Shown: piece after piece, positions 12,501 through 23,177 of the stretch
Position numbering within the stretch: the first letter of the stretch is position 1
Layout: every line of letters begins with the position of its first letter
DNA from: Caenorhabditis remanei
Lineage: Eukaryota; Nematoda; Chromadorea; Rhabditida; Rhabditidae
DNA length: 64,000 nucleotides
Direction of reading: 5' to 3'
Assembly: GCF_010183535.1 (NCBI RefSeq)
Contig: NC_071329.1
Location: forward strand, 6,944,001-7,008,000
The notes under the pieces: generated by a model
What the model was told of the DNA's origin: nothing
The model's input: the letters and a program-made list of their open reading frames with translations, nothing else
The model's database searches: none
Program-made: the position numbers and the translations under genes

Positions 12501-14419
12501 TTTTCTTATTTCTGGTCTCTGTGTCCAACATGTCCAATGTCCAAAGTTCTTGTCCCATTACTTGTCCTTTGTGTTTTTACAGAAAGGAGCCGCCGATATC
12601 AAACGTCTTCTAAATATACGCAGAGAGAAGGCTGATCTTCAGAAAGAGACAACTAAACAAATTCAGAAGCTGGTCTCTTTATGTTATATGTTATGTGCTC
12701 GCCTTAACCACAAGCTTATCATGCTAACAAAACAAAACAAAATGTCTCTCGTTGTCTAACTCTCTCTCAGTCACTCTGCTAATTTCGTTTTTTTCTTTTC
12801 TTTTTCCAACGTGGGTCATTTCTGGATATCCGAATTGATACTGAAGATGACCCACTGTTTGAATCTATCCAATTCCAAATACCCCCTTCCGCTTTGTTCC
12901 AAAGTTTTCAATTGGAACAAATCAGCCACCTCACGCTGGTTTTCTTACTAGACTCTTCACAGATCCAACAAATTTTACACAACACCAACACCATAAAACC
13001 ACAACCAAAAAACAACACAACCTCACCAATTTCCGAAAAACTAACCAGAGTGATGGCTTTTCCCTTTCCCAATGAAATTGTGGATTTCCTAAATAATTCG
13101 GAATATTTTCAGACATTCATGATCAGCGACATCATGGCCACTGGTGCACAGAATCAGCAAATTGATGCGGAAGTTCGCATTTGTTGTGTTATTCAGGTGA
13201 GAGAAGGGATCTCCAAACAAGTACAGTCACGCCAAATATCAGCGATTTTAGTCTACAGTAACAGCCAAAAAGATATTTCGCCTTTTTCAGATGAAAATGC
13301 CCAACTTTGAGAGTGCGTCATGGTGAAATTTACAGTCCCACAAAGTAACTTTTTACGGATCAAACAGAGCAAGAGTAGAGCTTCATGTTTGCTGTTGACA
13401 ACTTTTTTGTACGAGCATTCCCTCGCAAGTTACATATCGAAAAATCAACTCATTTCAGTGCAAAATAGAGTGATTTTTGAGAAGTCGTTTTAGAATGACT
13501 ATAACTCCCTAGAGAATGACCGTACAAAAAAGTTGTCAACTACAAAAATGGAGCTCTACTCTTGGTCTGTTTGATCCCATAAAAAGTTATTTTGTGGGAC
13601 AATCAGTATTACTATGACACACTCTCAAAGTTGGACCTTTTCCACTGAAAACATGCAAAGTTGATAACCTTTTTGAGAGTTACTGTAGCAACGAGAATGC
13701 GGCAGTTTACTGTAGTGTTCACTGATTACTGTACTATCCCCTACAAACCGATATCTTCCAGGTCCGCATGTGGCCCATTGAAAACAAAGTCCCGCTCTCC
13801 ACCACAGGCCTCATCGACGTCATCAAGATGGCCAGAAGTTGGAGGAAGCGGGCACCAGATCGTCCGGAAACCAAACCAACCATCGTCATGTCACAGTAAG
13901 CCAATTAAGGCTGGAAACGAAAACACGCTCTAATGACACATTTTCAGCAACGGAGTATCTCGAGTTGGTGTGTACATTGGCGCAAATATCTGCATCGATC
14001 AAATGGATATTGATCACGAAGTTGACGTGTTTCATGCTGTCAAAATGATGAGGATCAATAGGCCGCAGTTGATTGATATGAAGGTTTGAATAGTTGTGAG
14101 TATGCAAATGTGCTCTATAGAACTATTTTTAGGATGAATACAAATATCTTTACGACGTGATGCTCCATTGGTATCTCAGCAATCCAGACTACCGTATCTA
14201 TGATAAGGAGGATAGTGAGGATACAGATAGCCAGAAGACGTCACGTCCACCATCGAACCGTCATTCGATAAAGGAGAAGAGCTCGTTTAGGGTGAGTCTC
14301 TAGTCAAAAAATCCCTGAAATTATAAAGATATTTTCAGAGTAAATTCTCATTCCGTCGCCGCAACACCACTCGTCAAAACGAGAACAACGCGGTGGTAGA
14401 GCATGTTAATAACAAGTGA
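535..14419 (+). CDS. tandem protein tyrosine phosphatase, both catalytic domains degenerate (receptor-PTP-like)
   Basis: This is a large multi-exon protein with two PTP domains in tandem. Exons I could phase: 535-904 (start exon, Ser-rich and basic, probably disordered), 2120-2144, 2305-2420, 3612-3689, 3743-3832, 4331-4468, 4522-4611, 4953-5143, 8248-8419, 9054-9170, 9473-9572, 9624-9697, 9785-9922, 10658-10777, 10967-11293, about 12246-12269, 12583-12672, 13113-13196, 13762-13895, 13948-14083, 14133-14291 and 14339-14419 (TGA). Domain 1 has LPYDHNRV, HYINASY and the signature HCSNGAGRSG, so Cys and Arg are kept. Its WPD loop reads WELD and the Q-loop Gln is Asp. Domain 2 reads SHNGVSRVG at the signature, so the nucleophile Cys is replaced by Ser, and its WPD loop is WPI. 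An acidic/Ser/Gly-rich segment followed by a short coiled-coil-like stretch interrupts domain 2. The tandem layout is typical of receptor PTPs (CLR-1 is one nematode candidate), but no ectodomain or TM is seen here. The join of exon 535-904 to 2120 is out of phase, so the N-terminus is uncertain. Confidence 0.85.
1783..1806 (+). repeat. dispersed short repeat, copy A (AGAGTCTGGCGTGCCTTGGA core)
   Basis: A 24-bp block in the first large intron of the phosphatase gene. It matches a block at 5535-5558 with a single mismatch. Its base composition is more GC-rich than the surrounding intron. Nothing in the sequence shows a function. Confidence 0.6.
5379..6534 (-). CDS. secreted cysteine-rich CPG4-domain-like protein, nested in a phosphatase intron
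   Basis: This gene runs antisense inside the 3.1-kb phosphatase intron 5144-8247. Exons on the minus strand: 6534-6459, 6407-6297, 6069-5975, 5925-5761, 5682-5567 and 5523-5379 (TAG). Reading phase is consistent at every junction. The ATG follows a TTTCAG, as expected for a trans-spliced start. The product is about 235 residues: a hydrophobic signal peptide (MQLCLLILAIIFISFIDS...), an acidic/Ser-rich spacer, then a Cys-rich domain with CLQRC, ..MFCMLD.., QCIDEC, HLPCY, HCRPRC and CDHTC motifs. The cysteine spacing resembles the nematode chondroitin-proteoglycan-4 (CPG4) domain family of secreted eggshell or extracellular proteins. The family call is by pattern only; the exon structure is well supported. 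The last intron is just 43 bp. Confidence 0.7.
5535..5558 (-). repeat. dispersed short repeat, copy B, filling a 43-bp intron
   Basis: This is the second copy of the 24-bp block at 1783-1806. It occupies most of the last intron (5524-5566) of the nested CPG4-like gene. Confidence 0.6.
11590..12050. repeat. CCGGACA-type degenerate simple repeat in a phosphatase intron
   Basis: Between about 11620 and 11770, and again near 12020-12050, the sequence repeats variants of ACATCCGGACA and ACAGACAGACA. Similar short runs occur near 8655-8690, 8845-8865, 14815-14840, 18460-18475, 59520-59570 and 62235-62255. This is a dispersed purine-rich tandem motif, not coding sequence. The long open frame that crosses it (10910-11917) is a read-through of the exon ending near 11293. 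Confidence 0.6.
13254..13687. mobile_element. TA-flanked fold-back (MITE-like) element, copy 1
   Basis: Nearly the whole intron between exons 13113-13196 and 13762-13895 is an inverted repeat. The left arm runs from TACAGTA through 'AACTTTGAGAGTG', 'CCCACAAAGTAACTTTTTA' and 'GTTGACAACTTTTTTGTAC'; the right arm returns through the same motifs in reverse complement and ends TTACTGTA. The ends are TA plus CAGTA-like termini, as expected of Tc1/mariner-type non-autonomous elements. No transposase is encoded. Related copies lie at 25411-25865, 47542-47968 and 48865-49102. Confidence 0.8.
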
Positions 14420-14992
14420 TAGATTGAAATGTTTTATTCAATTTTTTCAAAATTAAACCGGGTCCGTTCCATTTCACTATTTTCTAGTCTTTTTCTTCAT
14501 TGTTCTAGGTTATTTCTCATTCTAGTCCCTCCCTCTTATCCTTTCAGTACAGATTGGTTCCACTTTTCACAAACTCTTCAGAAAACATATCAAACCTCCA
14601 TAAGTATCCATAAATATTTTTGTCTCTCTCTCTTTGTCATGATCGTCTTTTCGTCGTTGGCTTTCAGATTTTGAAATTCTTCTTGTAATTATTAAAATCT
14701 CTTTTTCTTCTTGATGCAGCTTCAAATTCATCTGTGATTTTGATTGTTTTATTTCTATGTGAATAATTCGTTTCTCAATTGATTCATAAACTTATTTTAT
14801 TTTTAATTATCGGTGGGCATCCAGACAGAGAAACATCTGGAAATACAGAATTCACTATATACATTTACATGAGGTTTTGTAGGGGATACACTAGGTCTGT
14901 ACACATTGAGACACAACGAGCAAGTGACCTAAAGAGAAAATCAATAGCCATTTTTTCTTTTTCCACTAAATTTTGAAGCAAATCTTCAAATT
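14420..14992. other. intergenic gap between phosphatase and F-box genes
   Basis: AT-rich 3' UTR and spacer. A short degenerate CCAGACAGAGAAACATCTGG-type repeat lies near 14820. No gene was seen. Confidence 0.5.
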
Positions 14993-16344
14993 ATGACTCT
15001 CCCATTGCTGAAACTGCCTTATGTTCCATTGAACTTGATCACTAAAATGATGAATGCAAATGAAATGTAAGTTACTTGAATAAATAAATAAATATCTAGA
15101 CAATGTTACAGAATCAAACTCGCAATGTGTTCGTATCGATTGGAATTGTTTCTGAGAGGAGCTAAATTCAGAATCAGAGAGATTCATGTCCATTTGAGTA
15201 AAGAATCTCTTCAATTCGACCTGATTGATTCGAAAAATGCATGGATTACTTGTTTTCGTATGAGAAAATCGCAAAATCAAATTAAAAATGTGACGAAGTT
15301 GGAGCAATTCTGTAAAAGGTAAATAGTAAATATCAAATTTAAAAATTCTATATTTTTACATTTCAGATATGGCAAAGAAGTAGATAACAGGTTATTCATT
15401 AACTCATTCTCTATGGAAACTATTTTTGATCTTTATCATCGTGTTACTTCATTATTTTCTTCTTTTTTGGTTGGATGGGTATTCTATGCCGACACAATCA
15501 ATAATCGGACTTTCGTGACTTATCTAGATCGCGCGTTGTCTGAAAATGGCACATGGTTCACTTTCATAAATGATAGTTTGAGTAGTGAAGTACTGAAAGA
15601 GATAATGGATAAGATTCCGGTGACGAAGCGGATAGAAATTGAGGCAGATACTCCAATGGACTTCACGCATCCAAATGTAAGTTGGATGAAATATTTTGAA
15701 CTTTGTAAAATCGTCTTTCTTTTAGCTTTTGAAATACTTTGTTATGAAGTACAAGAATGGTCTTTGGGTGACTCTGGACCACCTCAAATCATTTCGAAAC
15801 GTTGGATTTTTTGAAATCTTTTTCTCAAATTTTGACTGTACCGATATCAATAAGTTTTTAAAATATTGGATTGATTGTGGAGAGACTATGATTGATCTAC
15901 TGGCAATAACTCTCAAGGAAGGGACAGTTCCAAATGTAGATATTCTGACTGATGGACTGGTTACATTGCATGAAGATGATGGAGGCAGGTATCCGAATAT
16001 TTTCATGTAAGACCAGACGGGTTTTTTGAAAATACTCGGAAAATTATTTCAGGAAAGGAAGAAACAACAATACTAGGAAGGAAGTGATTGGTCTTGTGTT
16101 ATTGCGAGGGAACAATCTCCTTGAGTTCTCAACTTGGGAACCGGATGAGTGTGAAGGTGTACACGAGCTTCTTGTACTTTTGGAAAATAAGAAAGAATTG
16201 GAGAAAGAGATGAAGAGAATACAAGAGGAAGGAATGAACACGGTGGAGGAAAACAGAAGAGTACGAGAAATTATTATGGAGTTGGAGAAAGTAAAAGATG
16301 AATTGGTTGTGAAGAATGAACGAGGATTTGTTTTTGAAATATAG
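14993..16344 (+). CDS. nematode F-box protein with F-box-associated (FBA_2-like) domain
   Basis: Exons: 14993-15066, 15112-15318, 15367-15676, 15726-15988 and 16053-16344 (TAG). All phases agree. The product is about 381 residues. Residues 3-40 (LPLLKLPYVPLNLI... followed by MIKLAMCSYR) form a degenerate F-box of the nematode FPLLRLP...SLCSKR type. The middle of the protein has the 'DINKFLKYWID' stretch typical of the FBA_2 domain in the fbxb expansion, followed by an acidic/basic coiled-coil tail rich in KELEKEMKR-type heptads. Family members act as substrate receptors of SCF ubiquitin ligases. The long coiled-coil C-terminus is less usual. The family evolves quickly, so no one-to-one C. elegans symbol is given. 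Confidence 0.8.
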
Positions 16345-16420
16345 ACTTAACTTCTATTGTTTTCTTTTTCAAATTAACTTTTATTCAAAAAATAAATTAT
16401 TTATTGAGATACCCACATTA

Positions 16421-18358
16421 TTACCATTCATAAAAAGTCGATGTAATTTGTCTCAAAAAAGGTCTTGCTTTTGCCATAAAATTATCTCTTGACAAATAAC
16501 ATCCACACATTTGTCGATACCCTTGAAATGCTGTCCTGGAGTGTAACACTCTGAAATTGTCGATGAAAATCACTGATCCAGGTTTCAGAGAAATAGTCAA
16601 AGCGTTTTCCGGATCATGACAAATCTTGGCGAATTTTTCATAGGCTTCGTAGAATTTGATGGTGTCAGAAGCGGAGGATTCAGATGAGGAGAGACAGGCG
16701 AATGGAGCACGGTCGTACGGATTGAATCTGGAAATTTCTAACCTTAAAGACAAGTTGCAGGGGGAAAACCACTTACCGTATCTGTGTGATATTTCCAAAT
16801 GAATCAGTTTCAATAACCGGCTTCTCAAGACTCAGACTGTGAATGGAGCTACCTGGAACTTCCCCTTCAAGGTAGTGATGAGGGATCTGAAAATCTTTTT
16901 TTTAATTTGTTCTGAAAGACAAGAAAAAAGGCATACCTTTGTATTACAAAGTGTTTCATAATCCTCTGGAAACTCGTTTTTCAACAACTTCGCGCAATGA
17001 AATGAGTCCACGACTACAGTATCCCCACCCGTTTTCGCAGGAGTCAAACAATGAAAAACTTGAATTCCGGGTGTCTGATTGAAATATGTTCCGTCTGTGT
17101 GTGGACCGATTTCTTCATTTCCATAGGCAGTGTCTTCGTAGGCTGGTTCGTCCTGAATTCGACGAATTTTTATGTAAATCTCAGATAGGCAATTAGTAAA
17201 CTGTTATTTACTGTAGTAAAATTAACTAACCTCTGACGCCGAATTACTAAAAACCCAAAATTGTCCAAAAAACGTGTCATGGACGGGAACAAGACTCTTG
17301 CATAATTGTTCAGTTGCTTCAGCGGTACCTTCCACGTCATCAATAATCACCACGCCGTATTTGAAGAGTTTTACAGAGAATTCTGGGAGTGATAGATTGG
17401 ATCTGAAAGTGTTTCATGTTATAAGGTGCTCGAGGTTCTCGAAATTCAGAATTTCAGTTTTATGTTGAAGGGGGAACTGCTCTATTCGAATTCAAATTGT
17501 TTACATAAATCGACGCAGATTTACGGGTTGACAATAAAATTCATTTGATTCAAGAAAGTTATGAGCTGTCAAAGTTGTCAAATCGCACCTCATAGTACAC
17601 TTTTTCATTAAATGTTTATTAAATTTTCATTACACTTTCACGTGCATTCAAGTAAAAAACATTGAATTCGAATAGCGCAGTCCCTTTTTGATAGACCAGA
17701 AGAAACGTCTTATTTTGAGTTGTCAGGATGACATGAATCTTTTTCTAATGATTCAATTCTTATTTCAATTTTTGACGATTTTCATCTTGAATAAGAAAAG
17801 ATTCCAAAAATTGCTCTTAATATGATCTTCTGCTCTTCAGTCCAAAATTTGATAAGATTTCTTAATCTCAAAAAAAGAACTCACTTCGAAATCCTTGGAA
17901 CCTCCTTTAACGTTTTCGAATCCCATAGATCTATAACCTTTTCAATCGCCACCTCCTTTTTCTTTTTCCCTTTTCCAATAATATCTCCAATTTCGTAAAA
18001 CGAGCGATGTCCATCAATCCAATCAATAACCATCGAGCTATCGTCCCGATTCACTCTTACATCATTCTCATTTTTAATTTTAGCGAGACTTGTTAGATCA
18101 GTGCAATTCGATTTCCGTTGATTTGTTTGAAAATGATAGTACTTTGTTGAGGAGCAGTGATCACGAAGCCATACCAGAGGCATTATCAACTTTGATTGTT
18201 TTCCTGAAAATCTCATTACAAAACTGCACAATTTCTAGTGAAAACTCACCGGCTTCAAAGTAAATCACTTCCAAAGCGTCATTTTTCGATCTGATAGTCT
18301 TTAAATTCCAGCTAGCAACCCGTGTTATAAACGCCAACATTTCCTTTCGTACACACAT
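16421..18358 (-). CDS. gbh-2: trimethyllysine / gamma-butyrobetaine dioxygenase (carnitine pathway 2-oxoglutarate oxygenase)
   Basis: Exons on the minus strand: 18358-18250, 18203-17885, 17402-17231, 17152-16937, 16886-16777 and 16727-16421 (TAA). Phase is consistent throughout. The product is about 411 residues. It has the N-terminal GBBH-like domain with 'WLRDHC', the iron-binding HxD in 'HTDGTYF', 'GIQVFHCL', 'NPYDRA' and the distal histidine in 'DNFRVLHSRTAF' followed by 'GYRQMCGCYL'. The 'NPYDRA' and 'GYRQMCGCYLSRD' blocks look closer to trimethyllysine dioxygenase (TMLHE), the first step of carnitine synthesis, than to butyrobetaine hydroxylase. From memory, the C. elegans gene beside FAM162- and HIG1-like genes in cosmid M05D6 is gbh-2, and this neighbourhood matches. 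The symbol is therefore synteny-based and less certain than the family. Confidence 0.85.
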
Positions 18359-21300
18359 TTTTTTTCTGAAAATAATTTTAACTTTAAAAAATGGTAAAAG
18401 ACTGAAACAAGTCACAAAAACGAAAGAAAGTGAGAAGGAAATGAACAATAGTTTGGACTTTGGACACAGACAGACATTTTATAGATGGGCTACGTCGTGG
18501 AAAACGTCACGATAAGAGGGTAAAGGACAACATTCTTAGTAGGTCATAAGACGAGGTGAGAACGTGGGAAAGTAAACGAATCGAAGGAGAGGAGATGGTG
18601 GTGTTTCTGGAGAACGTTTTATACAGTTTTGCAAGAAAAATCATAAAATTCGAGAGGGAAAATAAGCGACAATAAAATATACCATCGGAGATTAATTGCA
18701 AAGAAAATATTTTCAGAAAGACAGCGAAGATCTGAAATATATTACCATTCAGCGAGTTCAGAAAAACATTTTAACGGGATTCAAATCTAGATCTCTATTA
18801 GTACAAACTTTCAGGAAAAGTATATAGGGACTATATTATAGAATACTGCCAAGCCCTATTCATTAGAAAATAACTGTTGAATTTTCCTTACGAATAGCGA
18901 ATACGAAGACGAAGAAGACCCCTATGCAGTTTATTGAATAAGAATAAGAATAACCCTGGTGACTACATATACTGGCTAGTATTAGCATAACAATAAATAT
19001 ACAAGAAAGGCATATTGAAAATGATAACAAAAGAGCCAAAAATTTGACTTTTGTTAAAATTGATTCATGATTTTACCTAAGATCATGACAATAACTGGCT
19101 CGGGTGAGATCGTGCTAAAAAGTTGTCTATTTCAGAAATGGAGATTTCATTTTGTTTTATACAACACATACAGTTCTGGAACAAAATATGCGTTCCGAGA
19201 CGCAATTCAACAATTTTGAAGTTCACCCTTTCCGTTTAAAAAAATTTTAACGTCAGAAGATAACTGATTCGACCAATACCTGTGTCACCATACACCAAAG
19301 AAGTCGATACTAACAACTTTGAGAATATAAATGAATATAAACCAAATATATTAGAAGGCATATAGATATGATAAAGTGAACAATGAGAAGAATTGACCTA
19401 ATGAACAAAAAGAACAGATACACCGTTGGTTTTGTACTCGCTAATTAGCATTTAGGCCAACAATGCATAACATAATATTACCATCAAATTATATCCCTAC
19501 AAAAGCCGATTCCCCTTTATTTTTATCAAAAAGACTCTTGGCCTAACTTCCGACTTGTTAGTTTCTTAGTCCACCCACCAGTAATAGACAACAAAGTTGC
19601 AACATGAAAAGAGAAGAGTACAACTCAGAGAAGGAGCTAAAGTACACTCAACAAGTGTCAACATAAGACTATAATTGTATTAGAGTCAAGTTGTAGTGTA
19701 GTTGGAGGAATAGAGAGAAAAAGAAAAAGAAAAAGAAGAGAATGGATACTAGTGAAAGTTTCGGATGATAAGAAAGAAAGAAAGGGGATGGAGAAGATAG
19801 AAGAGAGAAATCGAGAAAACTTGTTTGGTTTTTTATTTTGTGTGCTGGAGAATCAATGTTCGATGTATGTTCTACGCATGTTTTTCGATTGAAAATGATC
19901 ATTTGTGTATCGACTCCAAAAGTTATCCCATTGTTTTAATTTTTGTGGATAATATTGAAAACTCCAAGCAAATCACATTTGCAGTTGATTACTTTTTTGT
20001 AGGCTTTATGCAACCAGTCTATTTTCTTTTCGGGAACTTTACATCCTCACATCTTTTTTGTACGGTATTGTACAAAACAATTTTAAATGCAGAAATGAAG
20101 ATCCATAACTGGGCAGCAAACAATAAATTTTTACAAGTGACGTCAATTTTAGTGAAAAAAGCTCACAAACTTCACGGTACTGTGCGAAAGAAAACTAAAA
20201 AGCGATTCAAGTTTTGTACCGAAAATAAAATATCTTATTGAACTGGTTCGAAAGGATCAGTTATACGTTTGGAAAGGAAAAAACATGAAGATTTAGAATC
20301 TGTGTTTAACATTTGCAGAATTCTCTGCAGAACACATAAAATAAGCCGAGATCCATGATGAATTTTTTTAAAGTTGTGTTTTTGCAAGTGCTTCTGCAAG
20401 TGCTTTTACTTACGAAAATTAATTTGATGAGTAACAGGATAATTTAAGCTAATTTAAAGCTATAAATTTGTAATTTTTTCTAATTCAAAATACATTTAAG
20501 TGGAATCAGAATCCCCACGTCTTCTGCTTTTTATTCATTTCTCTTGAAAACTTCGATATATTTTATTCAAACAATACGTTTTTCTATGCTCTTATTTGCT
20601 TTGTCCCGTCGCTATTCAGATTTTATGAAAATTCGAATTTCCTGTTTTTTTATATTAAAATTTCATATATTTCCTATTTACTCTTCTCCACTTTTCCCTA
20701 ACTTTCTACAATTCGAGCCCACTTTTCCTCTTTTGAAAAATTCAGACCCCTTGTTCTAATAACTTCCTTCTCCTCCAACAGATGAGAAGAGAAAGATTTT
20801 GATCTTGAGAACGGATCGAGTTCAAAGAATGGTCGGTGTACGTATATTTGTCATCATTTTAGTGCACTAGAAACCGCCAGACGGGGGTCTACGTGACTTT
20901 TGGCAGACATTTTTAGGCCGAAAAGACGTGAATTTTGTCATGTTAAATCCCGCCTAAACGTATCTTTAAAGCATACAAAAAATGATGATAATTCAGATGA
21001 ACTGTCTTCATTATCATGGTCCCGATTCTAGTTATATCGGTATTTTCAATCAGTTTTGATTCTTTGGTGAGTTTTTATTTCATTGTCTTTTGGTTTGCAT
21101 ATTAGGTTGGTAAAAATAATTCAAACGTCTGTGAATTACTTCTCACCATTTTCCAATCAGAAAAATTCTGAAAAACTTATTTGAAACGTGTTACAACCAA
21201 ATTTTAAACTTCCTCCGAAAAAGTTTGTCAATAGAGCACGATTGTTTTTCTCAGATATTTTCAATTTAATTTTTTTGGCTATATTTTCAGCCTTTCTATA

Positions 21301-21532
21301 ACTTTTCTATGTATACTTACACGAAAATTAGTGAAAAAAATAAAATAAAGTGCACTTTGCTTCTCTATCTCCGTCTCTTCTATAGTCTTCCGCTGCGCCT
21401 CTACACTTTTTCATCGAATTTCTCTACTTTTCTGCGCCTCAAAAACGGGCGGTCCTCCTTTTTCTCTTTCACATTTTCGGTTATTTTGGTTTCTTTTGCA
21501 TCAGTTCAAGTATCCAATAGTTTAATTTCAGA
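18359..21532. other. 3.2-kb intergenic region, no gene supported
   Basis: AT-rich sequence with purine-rich runs (about 19700-19810) and several open frames (for example 19825-20241) that show no domain, no convincing splice context and no start context. It holds the 5' flank of the dioxygenase gene (minus, leftward) and of the FAM162-like gene (plus, rightward). Confidence 0.5.
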
Positions 21533-22276
21533 ATGCTTTCATCAGTGATTCGATGTGGTGGACAGCAAGCGACGTCGCGAATGACTCCGGCAGTTTCTAT
21601 GGCTATTCGTCGATTCGATCCATTGGAGGCTAAAATGGCACAGAAGAAAGTGAGTTTTCATTTCAAAAGATTTTTGTTTCATTTCAAAAAGCAAAAGGTT
21701 TCAGGAAATCTTCTTTTGCTTCAAATAATGTTTTTCAATTTTCCAGGCCGAAATAATTCAACAACAACAAAACACGGAGGTGGATCAGAATCGTGTCACA
21801 TACGCAACGAAAGACGATTTCAAGCAAAACGTTCAAGACTCTCGATTCACCGGAGCCGCCGATTCGGAAACCGGACAAGTGCCGACAAAATGGCAGAAGA
21901 AATTTTTGGTTATCACCAAATTGTACCCATCGGCCGACGATATTCCACCATATGTTCAGTGAGTTATTCATAAATCTGAAAAATTCAAAATAACGCGTTT
22001 AACATGAAAAAGTTCCGAATAAGTAATTCTTGCAAGTTTTTAATAGGTATTTCTGAGAATTTATGCTGTTTGAAGTTAATTTCTTGTTCAAAACATTGTC
22101 AAAACCTTTCTGTTTTCAGTCACGGCACAATGAACCGAATGCATGACAGAATGCGTGTCGTCTTCATCGTCACCGCTTCACTCTTCGCTTTCTCCACATT
22201 TTACATTGCCGAAAGAGCGATGGCTCACAAAATCGCTCGTGATCGTGATGCTGGAGTCGTTGTTCATAAAATGTAA
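21533..22276 (+). CDS. FAM162/UPF0389-family mitochondrial membrane protein
   Basis: Exons: 21533-21649, 21747-21958 and 22120-22276 (TAA). The ATG follows TTTCAGA, consistent with a trans-spliced start. The product is about 161 residues. The N-terminal 30 residues are Arg/Ser-rich without acids, as in mitochondrial presequences. The core 'PTKWQKKFLVITKLYPSAD' followed by IPPYV and a single TM segment (VVFIVTASLFAFSTFYIAE) matches the FAM162 (HGTD-P) family layout. Family members are mitochondrial membrane proteins linked to hypoxia and growth responses. The stop is 279 bp before the next start on the same strand. Confidence 0.75.
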
Positions 22277-22555
22277 TTTTTCGATTGAAAGGGAAAGTTT
22301 TCCCTATTTCTCTTATAACAACTCGCTTTTTACGGTTCTCTAAACTCTTTTTTTGTAAATTTTCAGGTTTTTGTATAAAAATATTGCTTTTAATTCATTA
22401 TTGAATACTTTTTTCACGTATCCGTTCAATCGGTCCGAACATTCATGACTTTTCTTGTATTTTCATTGCTCTATTTTCCCTTTTTTCTACAGTTCTTTTC
22501 TCTATTGTCTCTTTACCAATCAATTTTTCTAGAAAACTCGAATTCCATTCAAAAA

Positions 22556-23177
22556 ATGGGCATTTTCCGTACCGTTCTCATGAATGCCGCCGGAGCTCAT
22601 CACGAAGAGCCGAAGAAGGGATCATACGAATGGAAAAAGGAGCATTTGACACCAGAACAACTCGCAAGAACATCGGACAATAAGGAGAAATATAGTGGAG
22701 TGAGTTTTTATGAATTCTTTGAATTCTTAGTGCAAAAATCAATATTATCGCATTTTAATTAATTTCTCAATAATTTTCAGATCCCAGCAATTCCAGTCGA
22801 CATCGGATATAACAGTGGAATGAATGTGGGCGGTGCAAAGAAGACAGGAGTCATGTCGAATGCTTCCAGTAATCCAGGAGTCATCATTGGAATGGGTCTC
22901 ACGACGGCAGCTCTTTTGGGAATGTTCAAGTGAGTGATTTTTAGAAAAATAATCAGAAAATTAAGAAAATTCATATTTTCGTCTGAATTAGGTTCCATAC
23001 CGGTGTGAAATATGCTGAAAATCTTTTAATTCCAGATCATCATTCCTTGGAGACAAAGTTGGAGCTCAAAAGATGATGCAATACCGTATCATGGCTCAAT
23101 TCTTCACAGTCACTGCACTCGTCGCCGGAGTCACCATCTTCGGAGCCACGTATGAGGACGATGAGCACGCAAAATAA
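22556..23177 (+). CDS. HIG1-domain (HIGD) mitochondrial inner membrane protein
   Basis: Exons: 22556-22699, about 22780-22929, and a third ending TAA at 23177, giving roughly 143 residues. The C-terminal half has two hydrophobic helices (VIIGMGLTTAALLGMF and FFTVTALVAGVTIFGA) joined by a short basic loop with 'MMQYRIMAQ'. This is the HIG_1_N domain layout, with the family's basic M.YR.M.Q element. HIGD proteins assist cytochrome c oxidase and supercomplex assembly and hypoxia tolerance. A TTTTTCTAG acceptor lies about 24 bp before the ATG. With the FAM162-like gene 279 bp upstream on the same strand, an operon is plausible. Confidence 0.85.

Noticed and set aside
19825..20241. 138-codon open frame in the 18.4-21.5 kb gap
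   Set aside because: No recognised domain, AT-driven composition (F/I/K/N), no start or splice signals that make a gene.
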